Origin: Myxococcus xanthus
Lineage (GTDB): Bacteria > Myxococcota > Myxococcia > Myxococcales > Myxococcaceae
Length of the DNA stretch: 64,000 nucleotides
Assembly (NCBI RefSeq): GCF_006402735.1
Contig: NZ_CP017174.1
Location: 2,731,001-2,795,000 of the forward strand
Direction of reading: 5' to 3'
Shown here: piece by piece, positions 36,207 through 48,909 of the stretch
Numbering within the stretch: the first letter of the stretch is position 1
Layout of the letters: each line of letters starts with the position of its first letter
Position numbers and translations under genes: made by a program
Notes under the pieces: generated by a model
Seen by the model: the letters and a program-made list of their open reading frames with translations, nothing else
Told to the model about the DNA's origin: nothing
Databases searched by the model: none

Positions 36207-37484
36207 ATGAAGGCGCACCAGAAGATGCTCGTCGGCATTGCCTCCGGCGCGGTGGCGGGCCTTGTCGCCAACGTCGTCGCGGGCGGCGCGCCCTGGCTGA
36301 CCTTCGTCGTGGACAACGTCGCCTCGCCGGTGGGGCAGATCTTCATCCGCCTGCTGCTGATGCTCGTGGTGCCGCTGTTGTTCTCCGCCATCGTCGCGGC
36401 GGTGGCGGAGCTGGACCTCAAGCAGGTGGGGCGGCTGGGGGCTCGCACGCTGGGCTACACCGTCGCCCTGTCCTCCATCTCCGTCCTCATCGGACTGGTG
36501 CTGGTCAACACGCTGGAGCCCGGCGCGGGCCTCAGTGACGAGGCCCGTGCGTTGGCCCAGGGCGGGATGGCCATCCAGGCGGCCGCCGCGCCTGGGGCAT
36601 CCTCGTTCGGCGCGGTGCTCATCTCCATGGTGCCCACCAACCCCATCAAGGCCGCGGGGGATGGAGACTTCATTGGCCTCATCGTCTTCTCGCTCATCTT
36701 CGGCATGGGCGTGGCGCTCACCCCGGGCGAGCCCGTCCAGCGCCTTCGAGAGACCATCCAGGGCCTCTACGACGTGATGATGAAGCTCATCGACGGCGTG
36801 CTGAGCCTGGCGCCCTTCGGTGTGGCCGCGCTGCTGTTCTCCATGACGGCGCGGCTGGGCTTCGGCATCTTCGTGCAGCTCGCCTCGTACATGGGCACGG
36901 TGCTGCTGGCGCTGGGCCTGCACATGTTCGTCGTCTACTCGCTGTCGGTGCGCTTCCTGGGCGGGCGCAACCCCGTCGAGTTCTTCCGCGGCAGCCGGCT
37001 GGCCATCGTCACCGCCTTCTCCACGTCGTCGTCCAGCGCCACGCTGCCCACCGCGCTCAAGGTGGCGGAGGAGAACCTCAAGCTGCCGCGCACCGTGTCG
37101 CGCTTCGTGCTCACCGCCGGCTCGGCCATGAATCAGAACGGCACCGCGCTCTTCGAAGGCGTCACGGTGCTCTTCCTCGCTCAGGTCTACGGCGTGCCGC
37201 TCAGCCTGCCCGACCAGGCGCTCATCATGTTCATCTGCATCCTGGCGGGCATCGGCACCGCGGGCGTGCCGGCGGGCTCCATTCCCGTCATCGCGATGAT
37301 TCTGGGCATGTTCAAGATTCCGGTGGAGGGCCTGGGCCTCATCCTGGGCGTGGACCGCTTCCTGGACATGTGCCGCACCACGCTCAACGTCACCGGCGAC
37401 CTGGCCGCCGCCGTCTACGTGGCGCGCGGAGAGCCGGCCGACAGCCCGGCCGAAGAGGGAGCCGTGGACCCCTCTGCTTCCTGA
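36207..37484 (+). CDS. dicarboxylate/amino acid:cation symporter (DAACS)
   Basis: A 425-residue inner-membrane transporter of the DAACS (GltP/DctA) family, taking up glutamate/aspartate or C4-dicarboxylates with protons or sodium. Family blocks are present: SSSSATLP (first re-entrant loop), SAMNQNGTALFEG (NMDGT-like motif of TM7), GTAGVPAGS (second re-entrant loop) and VDRFLDMCRTTLNVTGD, whose Asp-Arg residues set specificity; Arg at RTTLNVTGD favours acidic substrates. ATG at 36207 with CGGAG seven bases upstream. Single gene, upstream of slyD. Confidence 0.92.
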   Translation: MKAHQKMLVGIASGAVAGLVANVVAGGAPWLTFVVDNVASPVGQIFIRLLLMLVVPLLFSAIVAAVAELDLKQVGRLGARTLGYTVALSSISVLIGLVLVNTLEPGAGLSDEARALAQGGMAIQAAAAPGASSFGAVLISMVPTNPIKAAGDGDFIGLIVFSLIFGMGVALTPGEPVQRLRETIQGLYDVMMKLIDGVLSLAPFGVAALLFSMTARLGFGIFVQLASYMGTVLLALGLHMFVVYSLSVRFLGGRNPVEFFRGSRLAIVTAFSTSSSSATLPTALKVAEENLKLPRTVSRFVLTAGSAMNQNGTALFEGVTVLFLAQVYGVPLSLPDQALIMFICILAGIGTAGVPAGSIPVIAMILGMFKIPVEGLGLILGVDRFLDMCRTTLNVTGDLAAAVYVARGEPADSPAEEGAVDPSAS

Positions 37485-37557
37485 CGCCGGGCATTTCCCG
37501 CCGCACCTTCCCCGCAGCAAGCGCAGTCCCACCGCAGTCATCGGCAAGGAGCCCCGC

Positions 37558-38043
37558 ATGAGGGTCGCCAAGGATTCCGTCGTCTCGCTCGAATACCGGC
37601 TGCACCTGGGAGACGGCCAGGTCATCGACCAGAGCGCGCCCGACCAGCCGCTCTCCTACCTGCACGGGCACCGGCAAATCGTCCCGGGGCTCGAAGGGGC
37701 CCTGGAGGGCATGGGCCTCGGCGAGAGCAAGCAGGTGGTGGTGGCCCCCGGCCAGGGCTACGGCGAGCACGACCCGGCGGGCGTGCGCACCGTGCCGCGC
37801 AACATGCTGCCACCCGGCTTCGCGCCGCAGGCCGGCCAGACGCTGATGGCGCAGACGGACCAGGGCGACATCCCGCTGCGCATCCAGGAAGTGCGCGATG
37901 AGGGCGTCGTGGTGGACCTCAACCACCCGCTGGCCGGCAAGACGCTGCACTTCGACGTCACCGTGAAGGGCGTGCGTGCCGCCACGCAGGAGGAGCTCAC
38001 CCACGGCCACGTCCACGGGCCGGGCGGGCATGCGCACGGCTGA
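37558..38043 (+). CDS. slyD: FKBP-type peptidyl-prolyl isomerase, SlyD-like
   Basis: A 161-residue prolyl isomerase/chaperone. The FKBP core has LEYRLHLGDGQVIDQS, PLSYLHGHRQIVPGLEGALEGM and GQGYGEHDP; the insert-in-flap chaperone domain follows (FAPQAGQTLMAQTDQG through DLNHPLAGKTLHFDVTV). The tail is His/Gly-rich (HGHVHGPGGHAHG), a nickel-binding feature of SlyD linked to hydrogenase maturation, though no hydrogenase genes are in this window. ATG at 37558 with AAGGAG six bases upstream. Confidence 0.93.
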   Translation: MRVAKDSVVSLEYRLHLGDGQVIDQSAPDQPLSYLHGHRQIVPGLEGALEGMGLGESKQVVVAPGQGYGEHDPAGVRTVPRNMLPPGFAPQAGQTLMAQTDQGDIPLRIQEVRDEGVVVDLNHPLAGKTLHFDVTVKGVRAATQEELTHGHVHGPGGHAHG

Positions 38044-38064
38044 CGTGCCGCCCTGACGCGGCGC

Positions 38065-38085
38065 GGCCAGCCCAGGAGGTTGGCC
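38065..38085 (+). terminator. candidate terminator of slyD
   Basis: GGCCAGCC (38065-38072) and GGTTGGCC (38078-38085) form an 8-bp stem with one G-U pair and a CAGGA loop, 21 bases behind slyD. No T-run. Confidence 0.45.
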
Positions 38086-38144
38086 CGCCCCGTCAAACGC
38101 GGTGCTCGCGGGGGGCGTGGGGGTGAACTATCTTCGCCGCCCCC

Positions 38145-40040
38145 ATGAGCCAGTCCCCCTCCCAGACGCCCAGTCCCAGCGGCCTCCGCATCCAACCGTC
38201 CGACTCCCCGGGTGACGCGGGAGCCTCCGCGGCCCAGGACCCCGAGCGCTACTGGCTGGAGCACGTCTATCAGGGGGGGGTGCGTCAGCTCACGGTGCGC
38301 GCCGTCATCGCCGGCATGGCGATTGGCGCGGTGATGTGCCTGTCCAACCTGTACGTCATCCTCAAGACGGGCTGGAGCCTGGGCGTCACCATCACCGCCT
38401 GCATCCTGGCCTTCGCGGTGTTCGGCACGCTGCGCTCGATTCGGGTGCTGAAGACGGAGTTCACCGACCTGGAGAACAACGCCATGGGCTCGGTGGCGTC
38501 GGCCGCCGGCTACATGACGGGCGGTGGCAACATGGCCGCGGTGCCCGCGCTTCTGATGCTGACGGGGACGCTGCCGTCCTCGGGTTGGCTCATGGTGTGG
38601 TTCGCCGTCATCTCCGCGCTGGGCGTCTTCGCCGCCATCCCCATCAAGCGCCAGCTCATCAACGTGGAGGCGCTGCCGTTCCCCACGGGCACGGCCACCG
38701 CGGAGACCATCCGCGCGCTGCACGGCCATGGCGAGGTAGCCCGCCGCAAGTCGCGGCTCCTGGGCATCGCGGGTGGCATTGGCGCGCTCCTGGTGGCGCT
38801 GCGGGACGCGCGCTTCACGTGGCTGGCCAACATCCCGGAGAAGGTGAGCCTGCCCTTCACGATGTTGGGGAAGAAGGCGTCGGCGTGGTCGCTGTCCTTC
38901 GAGTTCAGCCTGCTGCTGGTGGGCGCGGGCGCGCTGGTGAGCTTCCGCACGGGCTGGTCCATGCTGCTGGGCGCGGTGCTCACCTACGGCTTCCTCGCCC
39001 CGGCCATGGTGAGCCAGGGCGCCATTCCCGAGGTGACCTACCGTTCCATCAACAGCTGGATGGTGTGGACGGGCTCGGCGGTGCTGGTGTCCTCGGGCCT
39101 GCTCTCCTTCGCCTTCCAGTGGCGCAGCGTGGCGCGCTCCTTCAAGTCGCTGTCCGGCCTGTTCAGGGGGAAGAGCACGAAGGAAGAGGAGGCCGACCCG
39201 CTGGCCGGCATCGAGTGCCCGCCCGCGTGGTTTCCCCTGGGCTTCGCGATTCTCGGCCCGGTGGCCGTGTTCCTCATGGCCTACCTGTTCCAGATTCCGT
39301 GGTGGGCGGGCGTGCTGGCCATGCCGCTGGCCGTCGTCATGGGCGTCATCGCCAGCCGGGTGACGGGCGAGACGGACACCACGCCCACCAAGGCGCTGGG
39401 CCCCGTCACGCAGCTCATCTTCGGCGGCCTGGCGCCGGGCAACATCCCCGCCAACGTCATGAGCGCCAACGCGACGGGCGGCGTGGGGCTCCACTCGGCG
39501 GACCTGCTGACGGACCTCAAGTCCGGGTGGCTGCTGGGCGCCAACCCGCGCCAGCAGTTCGTCGCGCAGCTCTTCGGCGTGGTCGCCGGCGCGGCGGTGG
39601 TGGTGCCCGTGTTCAAGATTCTCGTGCCGGACGCCAGCATGCTGGGCACGGAGGAGTTCCCCGCGCCCGCCTCCATGGTGTGGGCCGGCGTGTCGAAGCT
39701 GCTCGCCACGGGCGTGGCCGCGCTGCCGGGCTCGGCGCGCGTGGGCGCGCTGTGCGGCGCCATCCTGGGCATCTTCCTGGTGCTGCTGGAGCGCTGGGCC
39801 CCGGCGAAGGCCAAGGCCTACGTGCCGTCCCCCGCGGGCTTCGGATTGGCCATCGTGATTCCGGGGTCCAGCTCCATCGCCTTCTTCCTGGGCTCGGCCA
39901 TCGCCGCGCTGCTGCGCCGCACGAAGCCGAAGCTGGCGGAGGACATGGTGCTGCCGGTGTCCTCCGGCTTCATCGCGGGAGAGAGCCTGCTGGGCATCGG
40001 CATCGCGATGGCGAAGGCCTTCGGAGTGATGCCCAAGTAG
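38145..40040 (+). CDS. OPT-family oligopeptide/metal-chelate transporter
   Basis: A 631-residue inner-membrane transporter of the oligopeptide transporter (OPT) family, with about 14-16 hydrophobic segments. Family blocks: ELTVRAVIAGM-like QLTVRAVIAGMAIGAVM at the start, ENNAMGSVASAAGYMTGG, INVEALPFPTGTATAETIRAL and VMSANATGGVGLHSADLLTDLKSGWLLGA-type region around residue 450. Members carry short peptides or iron/siderophore chelates with protons; the substrate is not readable. ATG at 38145, 101 bases after slyD. Stands alone; convergent with the outer-membrane barrel gene. Confidence 0.9.
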   Translation: MSQSPSQTPSPSGLRIQPSDSPGDAGASAAQDPERYWLEHVYQGGVRQLTVRAVIAGMAIGAVMCLSNLYVILKTGWSLGVTITACILAFAVFGTLRSIRVLKTEFTDLENNAMGSVASAAGYMTGGGNMAAVPALLMLTGTLPSSGWLMVWFAVISALGVFAAIPIKRQLINVEALPFPTGTATAETIRALHGHGEVARRKSRLLGIAGGIGALLVALRDARFTWLANIPEKVSLPFTMLGKKASAWSLSFEFSLLLVGAGALVSFRTGWSMLLGAVLTYGFLAPAMVSQGAIPEVTYRSINSWMVWTGSAVLVSSGLLSFAFQWRSVARSFKSLSGLFRGKSTKEEEADPLAGIECPPAWFPLGFAILGPVAVFLMAYLFQIPWWAGVLAMPLAVVMGVIASRVTGETDTTPTKALGPVTQLIFGGLAPGNIPANVMSANATGGVGLHSADLLTDLKSGWLLGANPRQQFVAQLFGVVAGAAVVVPVFKILVPDASMLGTEEFPAPASMVWAGVSKLLATGVAALPGSARVGALCGAILGIFLVLLERWAPAKAKAYVPSPAGFGLAIVIPGSSSIAFFLGSAIAALLRRTKPKLAEDMVLPVSSGFIAGESLLGIGIAMAKAFGVMPK

Positions 40041-40059
40041 GCCGGCGGGGTGGGGCGCC

Positions 40060-40974
40060 TCAGTCCACCCGGAAGGTGGAGAACGAGGCGCCCGCCACGA
40101 AGCGGAAGGTGGGCGTGTCCATGCCGGCGCCCAAGCCCGGCCCGCCCAGGACGTAGAGGTCCAGCCAGGACAGCGCGTGCTTGCGGATGGCCAGCAGCAA
40201 CTCGCCGCCCGGACGGCCACCTTGCAGCGGCAGCCCCGCCACCACGCTCACCTCGCCGCGCGTGCTCTCCCCGGCCCGCGACGTCACCGTGGCACCCAGC
40301 CGCAGCTCGCTGCCGATGACGTCCTGGGAGAAGCCGGACACGTTGAAGAGCTCGTGCTTCTTGCGCACCAGCACGCCGGCCTCACCGCCGATCTGCCACG
40401 TCTCCGCCAGGAAACCGACCTGCAGGCGGGGGTGCACCGCGTAGTCGTCCCGGGCCAGCAGCGCCGTGCTGCCCACCGGGAGCGCGGCCGACACGTCCGC
40501 CGCCAACTGGAAGCCCAAGTCCTGACGCATCAGCGCCGCGCGCAGGCCCAGCCAGGGCGTTCCCATTCCCGAACCTTCCGGCGCGTTGAAGTCCCGGAAG
40601 CGCGAGCCACCCTGGCTGACGATGAAGGGCACCTCCGCGGCGACCTGGAGCCACGGCAGCACGCCGTAGGCGGCCGTCATGTCCATGGTGAAGCGGTCCT
40701 CCACCAGGCCACTGCCGCCGCCCGGCTCCCATCGACGTTGGAAGTGGAAGGGGAGCTGCTCGTAGTGTCCCTGGACCGACATCCGCAGCTCGCCCTGGGG
40801 CAGCGTGCGGCCCGTGCCCACCATCAGCGAGCCCAGCGCCGCCGGGTCCAATTCCAGACGCTGGAGGTTGAAGGTGGGGAGCGACCGGCCCTGGGCCCGC
40901 GTTTCAGCGGGGCCAACGAACAGGGCCAATGAAGACAACGCAGAGACAAGCGCGAGCGCAGGCCGGGACGGCAA
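40060..40974 (-). CDS. outer-membrane beta-barrel protein resembling the N-terminal part of TraB/OmpA-type proteins
   Basis: A 304-residue exported protein. The TTG at 40974 is chosen because GGAGG lies seven bases upstream and a signal peptide follows at once (LALVSALSSLALFVGPAETRAQ); the frame runs upstream to 41106 without a leader. The mature part is strand-rich with alternating hydrophobic residues: FNLQRLELDPAALGSLMVGTG, LPQGELRMSVQGHY, AAYGVLPWLQVAAEVPF, ending FRFVAGASFSTFRVD with the terminal aromatic-strand pattern. The start closely resembles the barrel part of myxobacterial OmpA-family proteins such as TraB, but the peptidoglycan-binding OmpA domain is absent. Function unknown. 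Confidence 0.72.
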   Translation of the reverse strand: MPSRPALALVSALSSLALFVGPAETRAQGRSLPTFNLQRLELDPAALGSLMVGTGRTLPQGELRMSVQGHYEQLPFHFQRRWEPGGGSGLVEDRFTMDMTAAYGVLPWLQVAAEVPFIVSQGGSRFRDFNAPEGSGMGTPWLGLRAALMRQDLGFQLAADVSAALPVGSTALLARDDYAVHPRLQVGFLAETWQIGGEAGVLVRKKHELFNVSGFSQDVIGSELRLGATVTSRAGESTRGEVSVVAGLPLQGGRPGGELLLAIRKHALSWLDLYVLGGPGLGAGMDTPTFRFVAGASFSTFRVD

Positions 40975-41161
40975 GACGACGCCTCCAATGAAACACGACG
41001 TGAATGCGACAGCCCCGAAGGCCCGCACGAGTCGCACGACACGCCAGTCCCGTGCAAGGGCGGCACGCCTTCCCTTGCGTCCAGCAAGTATCAGGGTTCC
41101 AAACAACTTGCTGGCTTGACGGGCCAGTCGTCCGGATTCTCCCCGTGTTTCCGTGAAGTCT

Positions 41162-41185
41162 CATTCCCAGACATGGCTGGGAATG
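41162..41185 (-). terminator. candidate terminator of the ABC-F gene
   Basis: CATTCCCAG (41162-41170) and CTGGGAATG (41177-41185) form a perfect 9-bp stem with a 6-base loop, 17 bases beyond the stop codon of the reverse-strand ABC-F gene. The T-run is missing. Confidence 0.55.
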
Positions 41186-41202
41186 GACAGACGCGCGCCG
41201 GC

Positions 41203-43125
<1,923 letters not shown>

Positions 43126-43149
43126 GGTATCGGACTCCTGAAAAGGCGA

Positions 43150-43179
43150 AAGGCGCCCCTCATTGAAGAGGGACGCCTT
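43150..43179 (-). terminator. terminator between fusA and the ABC-F gene
   Basis: On the reverse strand, a 12-bp stem with one mismatch (AAGGCGTCCCTC with GAGGGGCGCCTT) and a 6-base loop follows the fusA stop by about 30 bases, and a TTTCGCCTTTTC tract follows it. This is the most convincing intrinsic terminator in the window. It lies just upstream of the ABC-F start codon, so it separates the two transcripts. Confidence 0.65.
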
Positions 43180-43210
43180 CCTTACCGCCAGAGTGTGGCG
43201 GATGCGCGGA

Positions 43211-45325
<2,115 letters not shown>

Positions 45326-45483
45326 GATCCGGTCCTTCTTTTCTTGAAAGTGCCTGACGGAACAGAGCAGGCGGGGCCTCTACTTCCCACAGGACGTAGT
45401 TTCCAGCCAAATCCGCATGGAAATTGACCCACTTGGGCCTACCTCTGCCTACTCAATACCGTAATCAGTTGAGGTTTCTAACG

Positions 45484-45846
45484 ATGAGCGCGACCGAAAA
45501 CTTCTCCCTCGCCCGAGCCTGGCTGGACGCCTTCAACGCCTATGACGTGGACGCGCTGGTGGCGCTCTATGCCGAGGACGCCACCCACACGTCACCCAAA
45601 ATCCGGGTGCTGCACCCGGAGACGGGCGGGCGACTGGTAGGGCGGCAGGCCCTGTCCGCGTGGTGGAAGGCGGCCAACGCCCGGCTGCCGGGGCTGCGGT
45701 ATGAGCTGGTGGCCCTCACAGCGGACGAGGACAGGGTGTTCATGGAGTACCTGCGCCATGCGCCGGGGGAGGCCCCCATGCCGGTGGCGGAGGTCTTTGA
45801 GGTGCGTGACGGCCGGATTGTCGCCTCGCGGGTGTACCACGGCTGA
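45484..45846 (+). CDS. nuclear transport factor 2 (SnoaL-like) family protein
   Basis: A 120-residue protein of the NTF2/SnoaL fold: ARAWLDAFNAYDVDALVALYAEDATHTSP, GRQALSAWWKAANARLPGLRYEL, and the C-terminal strand pair VAEVFEVRDGRIVASRVYHG. The cone-shaped fold binds small molecules; members include isomerases, cyclases and many uncharacterised stress proteins. No catalytic assignment is possible. ATG at 45484. Divergent from fusA across a 158-base gap. Confidence 0.85.
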   Translation: MSATENFSLARAWLDAFNAYDVDALVALYAEDATHTSPKIRVLHPETGGRLVGRQALSAWWKAANARLPGLRYELVALTADEDRVFMEYLRHAPGEAPMPVAEVFEVRDGRIVASRVYHG

Positions 45847-45852
45847 AGTCCC

Positions 45853-45872
45853 CCCACCTTCCGTGAAGTGGG
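45853..45872 (+). terminator. weak terminator candidate behind the NTF2-like gene
   Basis: CCCA-C-CTTC (45853-45861) pairs with GAAG-TGGG (45865-45872) to give an 8-bp stem with one bulged C and a CGT loop, seven bases after the stop. Short and without a T-run. Confidence 0.35.
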
Positions 45873-45888
45873 CTAGCGTGGCCGTCCA

Positions 45889-46218
45889 ATGGCGAAGAAC
45901 TCGAACCCCAGCGCTTTCGACAGGGACTTCGGATACCTGATGCCGTTCCTGGACCGCGTGGCGGCGGCCGCCTCCGACCTGGGGGATGCGTCCGCTCGCG
46001 CGGAGCTCACCCGGTTGATGGTGGAGGAGAAGGCGCGCTGGCAGCGCATCCAGGAGCTGCTCGGAGGGGCAGGGGGCCGTGGCGCCGCCGCTCCGACGCC
46101 GGCCCGGGAAGCGCCCGCCGAGGCACCCCGGCTGGCGAGGGGCTCGGCGGACGAACTTCACGAAGCGGCCCCGTTCGCCACGGGGCTCACCGTGGGGAGC
46201 CTCAAGGGCAGCCGCTGA
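45889..46218 (+). CDS. small unknown protein
   Basis: A 109-residue protein I do not recognise. The first 55 residues look helical (FDRDFGYLMPFLDRVAAAASDL, ARAELTRLMVEEKARWQRIQELL) and the rest is Ala/Gly/Pro-rich and probably disordered. No signal peptide. It starts 42 bases behind the NTF2-like gene and its last 17 bases overlap the 3' end of the convergent transhydrogenase gene. Confidence 0.6.
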   Translation: MAKNSNPSAFDRDFGYLMPFLDRVAAAASDLGDASARAELTRLMVEEKARWQRIQELLGGAGGRGAAAPTPAREAPAEAPRLARGSADELHEAAPFATGLTVGSLKGSR

Positions 46219-47605
46219 GCTGGTCCAGCGCGTCGAAGGTGGCCGCCTTGTAGGCCTCCGACAGCGTCGGGTAGTTGAAGCACGTCTCGACGAAGAGCCG
46301 GGCACTGGAGCCGGTGAGCAGGGCCGTGAGGCCCACGTGCACCAGTTCGGAGGCCTGGGGGCCCATGACGTGCACGCCCAGCAGCTTGAGGCTCTCCCGG
46401 TGGAAGAGCAGCTTCAGCAGGCCGTGCGTGTCCCCCAGAATCTGTCCGCGCGGGTTGGTGGCGAAGGCGGCGCGGCCGGCCACGTAGGGCACGTTCAGCT
46501 TGCGCAGGGCCCCCTCCGTCTCGCCGGCCATCGACACCTCGGGGATGGTGTAGATGCCGTAGGGCAGCACCGGCGCCATGGTGCGCACGCCGCCCAGGTC
46601 GAACGCGTGCTCCACGGCGATGCGCGCCTGGTCCATGGACGTGGAGGCCAGCGCCGGGAAGCCGATGACGTCCCCCACGGCATAGATGTGGGGCAGGGCC
46701 GTCTGGTACGTGGGGCCCACCTCCACCTGTCCGCGCGGGCCCACCTTCACGCCCAGGGCCTCCAGCCCCAGGCCCGCGGTGTTGGCGGTGCGGCCGGAGG
46801 CGACCAATATCTGGTCCGTCTCCAGCGCGGTGCCGGAGGAGAGCAGCATCCGGATGGGGGTGTCCGCGTCCTGTGGCACGTCCACCTGCTCCACCACCTG
46901 CCCGAAGCGCAGCTGGATGCCGAGCGCCTCCATGCGCTGGCCCAGCAGCGCGGAGAACTCATCGTCCAGGAAGGGCAGCAGCTCCGCGCGCGTCTCCACC
47001 AGCGTCACGGGGATGCCCATGGCGGCGAACATGCAGGCGTACTCACAGCCGATGACGCCGGCGCCCACCACCACCAGCGAGCGCGGCAGTCTTTCGAGCT
47101 CCAGCACCTCGTCCGAGTCGTGGATGCGCGGGTCCTCGAAGGGATACAGCGGCGGCCGGTACGGCGACGAGCCGGTGGCCACCAGGATGGTGCCGCCGGT
47201 GAGGCGCCGCTCCGGGGAGTCCTGGCGCCGCACGACGACGGTGTTCGCGTCCACGAGCGCGCCGGTGCCCTGGATGATTTCCACCTTGTGGCGCTGGAGG
47301 TTACGGGCAATGCGCTCGCGCTCGATGTCCTTCACCCGCCGTTCGCGGAAGAGGAAGTCGGACACCGTGGCCTCGTGCCGCAGCGTCGTCTCCACGCTGT
47401 ACAACCCTCGGGCCCGGAAGCCGGACAGGTGCAGCGCCGTCTCGCGCAGCGTCTTGGAGGGAAGGGTGCCCGTGTTCGCCGCGGTACCGCCCAGCACGGG
47501 CTCCCGCTCCACCACCGCCACGCGCTTGCCCGCCAGCGCCGCCTGTACCGCGCCCCACTCACCCGCCGGGCCGGAGCCAATCACCACCAGGTCGAAGTCC
47601 GCCAT
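46202..47605 (-). CDS. sthA: soluble pyridine nucleotide transhydrogenase
   Basis: A 467-residue flavoprotein of the disulfide-reductase superfamily. It has the FAD site VVIGSGPAGEWGAVQAA, GGTAANTGTLPSKTLRE, the NAD(P) site SLVVVGAGVIGCEYACMF, IYAVGDVIGFPALAS and a C-terminal dimerisation domain. Like E. coli SthA it lacks the redox-active CxxxxC disulfide (here AANTGT), so it equilibrates NADPH and NADH rather than reducing a disulfide. ATG at 47605. Single gene. A related dihydrolipoamide dehydrogenase is excluded by the missing cysteines. Confidence 0.92.
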   Translation of the reverse strand: MADFDLVVIGSGPAGEWGAVQAALAGKRVAVVEREPVLGGTAANTGTLPSKTLRETALHLSGFRARGLYSVETTLRHEATVSDFLFRERRVKDIERERIARNLQRHKVEIIQGTGALVDANTVVVRRQDSPERRLTGGTILVATGSSPYRPPLYPFEDPRIHDSDEVLELERLPRSLVVVGAGVIGCEYACMFAAMGIPVTLVETRAELLPFLDDEFSALLGQRMEALGIQLRFGQVVEQVDVPQDADTPIRMLLSSGTALETDQILVASGRTANTAGLGLEALGVKVGPRGQVEVGPTYQTALPHIYAVGDVIGFPALASTSMDQARIAVEHAFDLGGVRTMAPVLPYGIYTIPEVSMAGETEGALRKLNVPYVAGRAAFATNPRGQILGDTHGLLKLLFHRESLKLLGVHVMGPQASELVHVGLTALLTGSSARLFVETCFNYPTLSEAYKAATFDALDQLSGCP

Positions 47606-47655
47606 GGAGACGAAGGTACGCGACCCCGCCGGTCGTTTGAAGCCAATGCAAGCGG

Positions 47656-48465
47656 CTAGGGGGCCGAGGGCGCACGCCCCTCGTAGCGAAGCCCCTCGCG
47701 GACCTCGTCGTCCGTCAGCAGCCGGAAGGTGCCTTCGGGGATGCCTTCCAGGTCCACGCCGCCCACGGCCTCGCGGTGCAGCGCGCGCACGGGCAGGCCC
47801 ACGGCGCCGAGCATCCGCTTCACCTGGTGGTGCCGGCCTTCCGTGAGCGTCACCTCCACCGTGTGCTCGTCCCGCACGTTCACCTTCGCGGGGCGGGCGG
47901 GACCGTCATCCAACGTCATGCCCCGGCGCAGGGGCTCCACCCGCTCGTCGCTCGCGGTGCTGAAGACGGTGGCCACGTACCGCTTGGGCAGGCGCGCGTC
48001 CGGGGACGTGGCGTGGGCCACCAGCTTGTCGTCGTTGGTGAAGAGCAGCAGGCCCGTGGAATCCACGTCCAGGCGGCCCACGGCGTGCCACGTGTAGCCC
48101 GCCAGCTCCGGCGGGAGCTGGGGCAGCAGCGCCTCGAAGACGGTGCCGGTGCGGTGCTGCCGCTCCGTGGAGGACAGCAGGCCCGCGGGCTTGTGGAAGG
48201 CCAGCACGCGCGTGGGCGGGGCCTCCAGGGACACGACGAGTCCGTCCACCTTCACGGTGGCGCCCGGCGGCACGGGCGTCAGCGCCATCTTCGCCACTCG
48301 GCCGTTGATGCTGACGCGGCCGGCGCGGATGGCGTCCTCCGCTTCCTTCTGGGGAAAGACGCCCGCGCGGGCCAGCGCGCGTGACAGCCAGTCCGGCTTC
48401 TCCTTGCCCTCCCAGCGTTTGTGCTGCTGCTGCGGCGGCTTCGGCTTGTCGGGCTTGCGAGGCAT
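47656..48465 (-). CDS. pseudouridine synthase, RsuA/RluB family
   Basis: A 269-residue RNA-modifying enzyme. After a basic lead, an S4 RNA-binding domain (LSRALARAGVFPQKEAEDAI, GRVSINGRVAK, about 25-85) is followed by the synthase domain: VLAFHKPAGLLSS, the catalytic aspartate in VGRLDVDSTGLLLFTND, KRYVATV and GRHHQVKRML. Family members convert uridine in 16S (RsuA) or 23S rRNA (RluB/E/F); which site is modified cannot be told. ATG at 48465 starts just before the basic lead; upstream sequence is low-complexity. Shine-Dalgarno weak. Confidence 0.9.
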   Translation of the reverse strand: MPRKPDKPKPPQQQHKRWEGKEKPDWLSRALARAGVFPQKEAEDAIRAGRVSINGRVAKMALTPVPPGATVKVDGLVVSLEAPPTRVLAFHKPAGLLSSTERQHRTGTVFEALLPQLPPELAGYTWHAVGRLDVDSTGLLLFTNDDKLVAHATSPDARLPKRYVATVFSTASDERVEPLRRGMTLDDGPARPAKVNVRDEHTVEVTLTEGRHHQVKRMLGAVGLPVRALHREAVGGVDLEGIPEGTFRLLTDDEVREGLRYEGRAPSAP

Positions 48466-48648
48466 GGGCGCGGCACTGTACCCGGCCCGGCCTCGGGCGG
48501 GAGCGGGAGTTGTACGAACCCGTGCAGGCGCCAGCGGGATGATGCCGGCTGGTGGGGGGACGCCCGGCCGGCCGGTCCGTGTCCGCGCGGCCGGCGCGGC
48601 CCTTCGGGATTGCGGGCAGGAACGTGCGTCGGTGGACACCTTCCGAAC

Positions 48649-48909
48649 ATGCGCACCCGGATTCCATACCTGACGCTCCTGGTCCCCGTTCTCGCGCTCG
48701 CCCAGTCACGGGCGCGGGCGCCCATCGGCGGGGAGCCCGCGCCCGCCCAATCCACGTGGCTGTGGGTCCTGCTGCTGGTCGTGGCCGCCGCTGTCCTTGC
48801 CTGGGGCGCAGTGCGCATGGCGGGGCGCAAGGGGCCGCCGACGTCCGGGTCCGGGGGGATTGGCGTGGGGAAGGGGACGGGAATCCCCCAAAAGCCGCGC
48901 TCCGTCTAG
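48649..48909 (+). CDS. small single-pass membrane protein
   Basis: An 86-residue protein with a signal-like N-terminus (YLTLLVPVLALAQS), a short Pro-rich segment, one membrane helix (STWLWVLLLVVAAAVLAWGAV) and a basic, Gly-rich cytoplasmic tail. I do not recognise a family. It is divergent from the pseudouridine synthase and its stop overlaps the last codon of the convergent TrmJ-type gene by four bases. Confidence 0.6.
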   Translation: MRTRIPYLTLLVPVLALAQSRARAPIGGEPAPAQSTWLWVLLLVVAAAVLAWGAVRMAGRKGPPTSGSGGIGVGKGTGIPQKPRSV

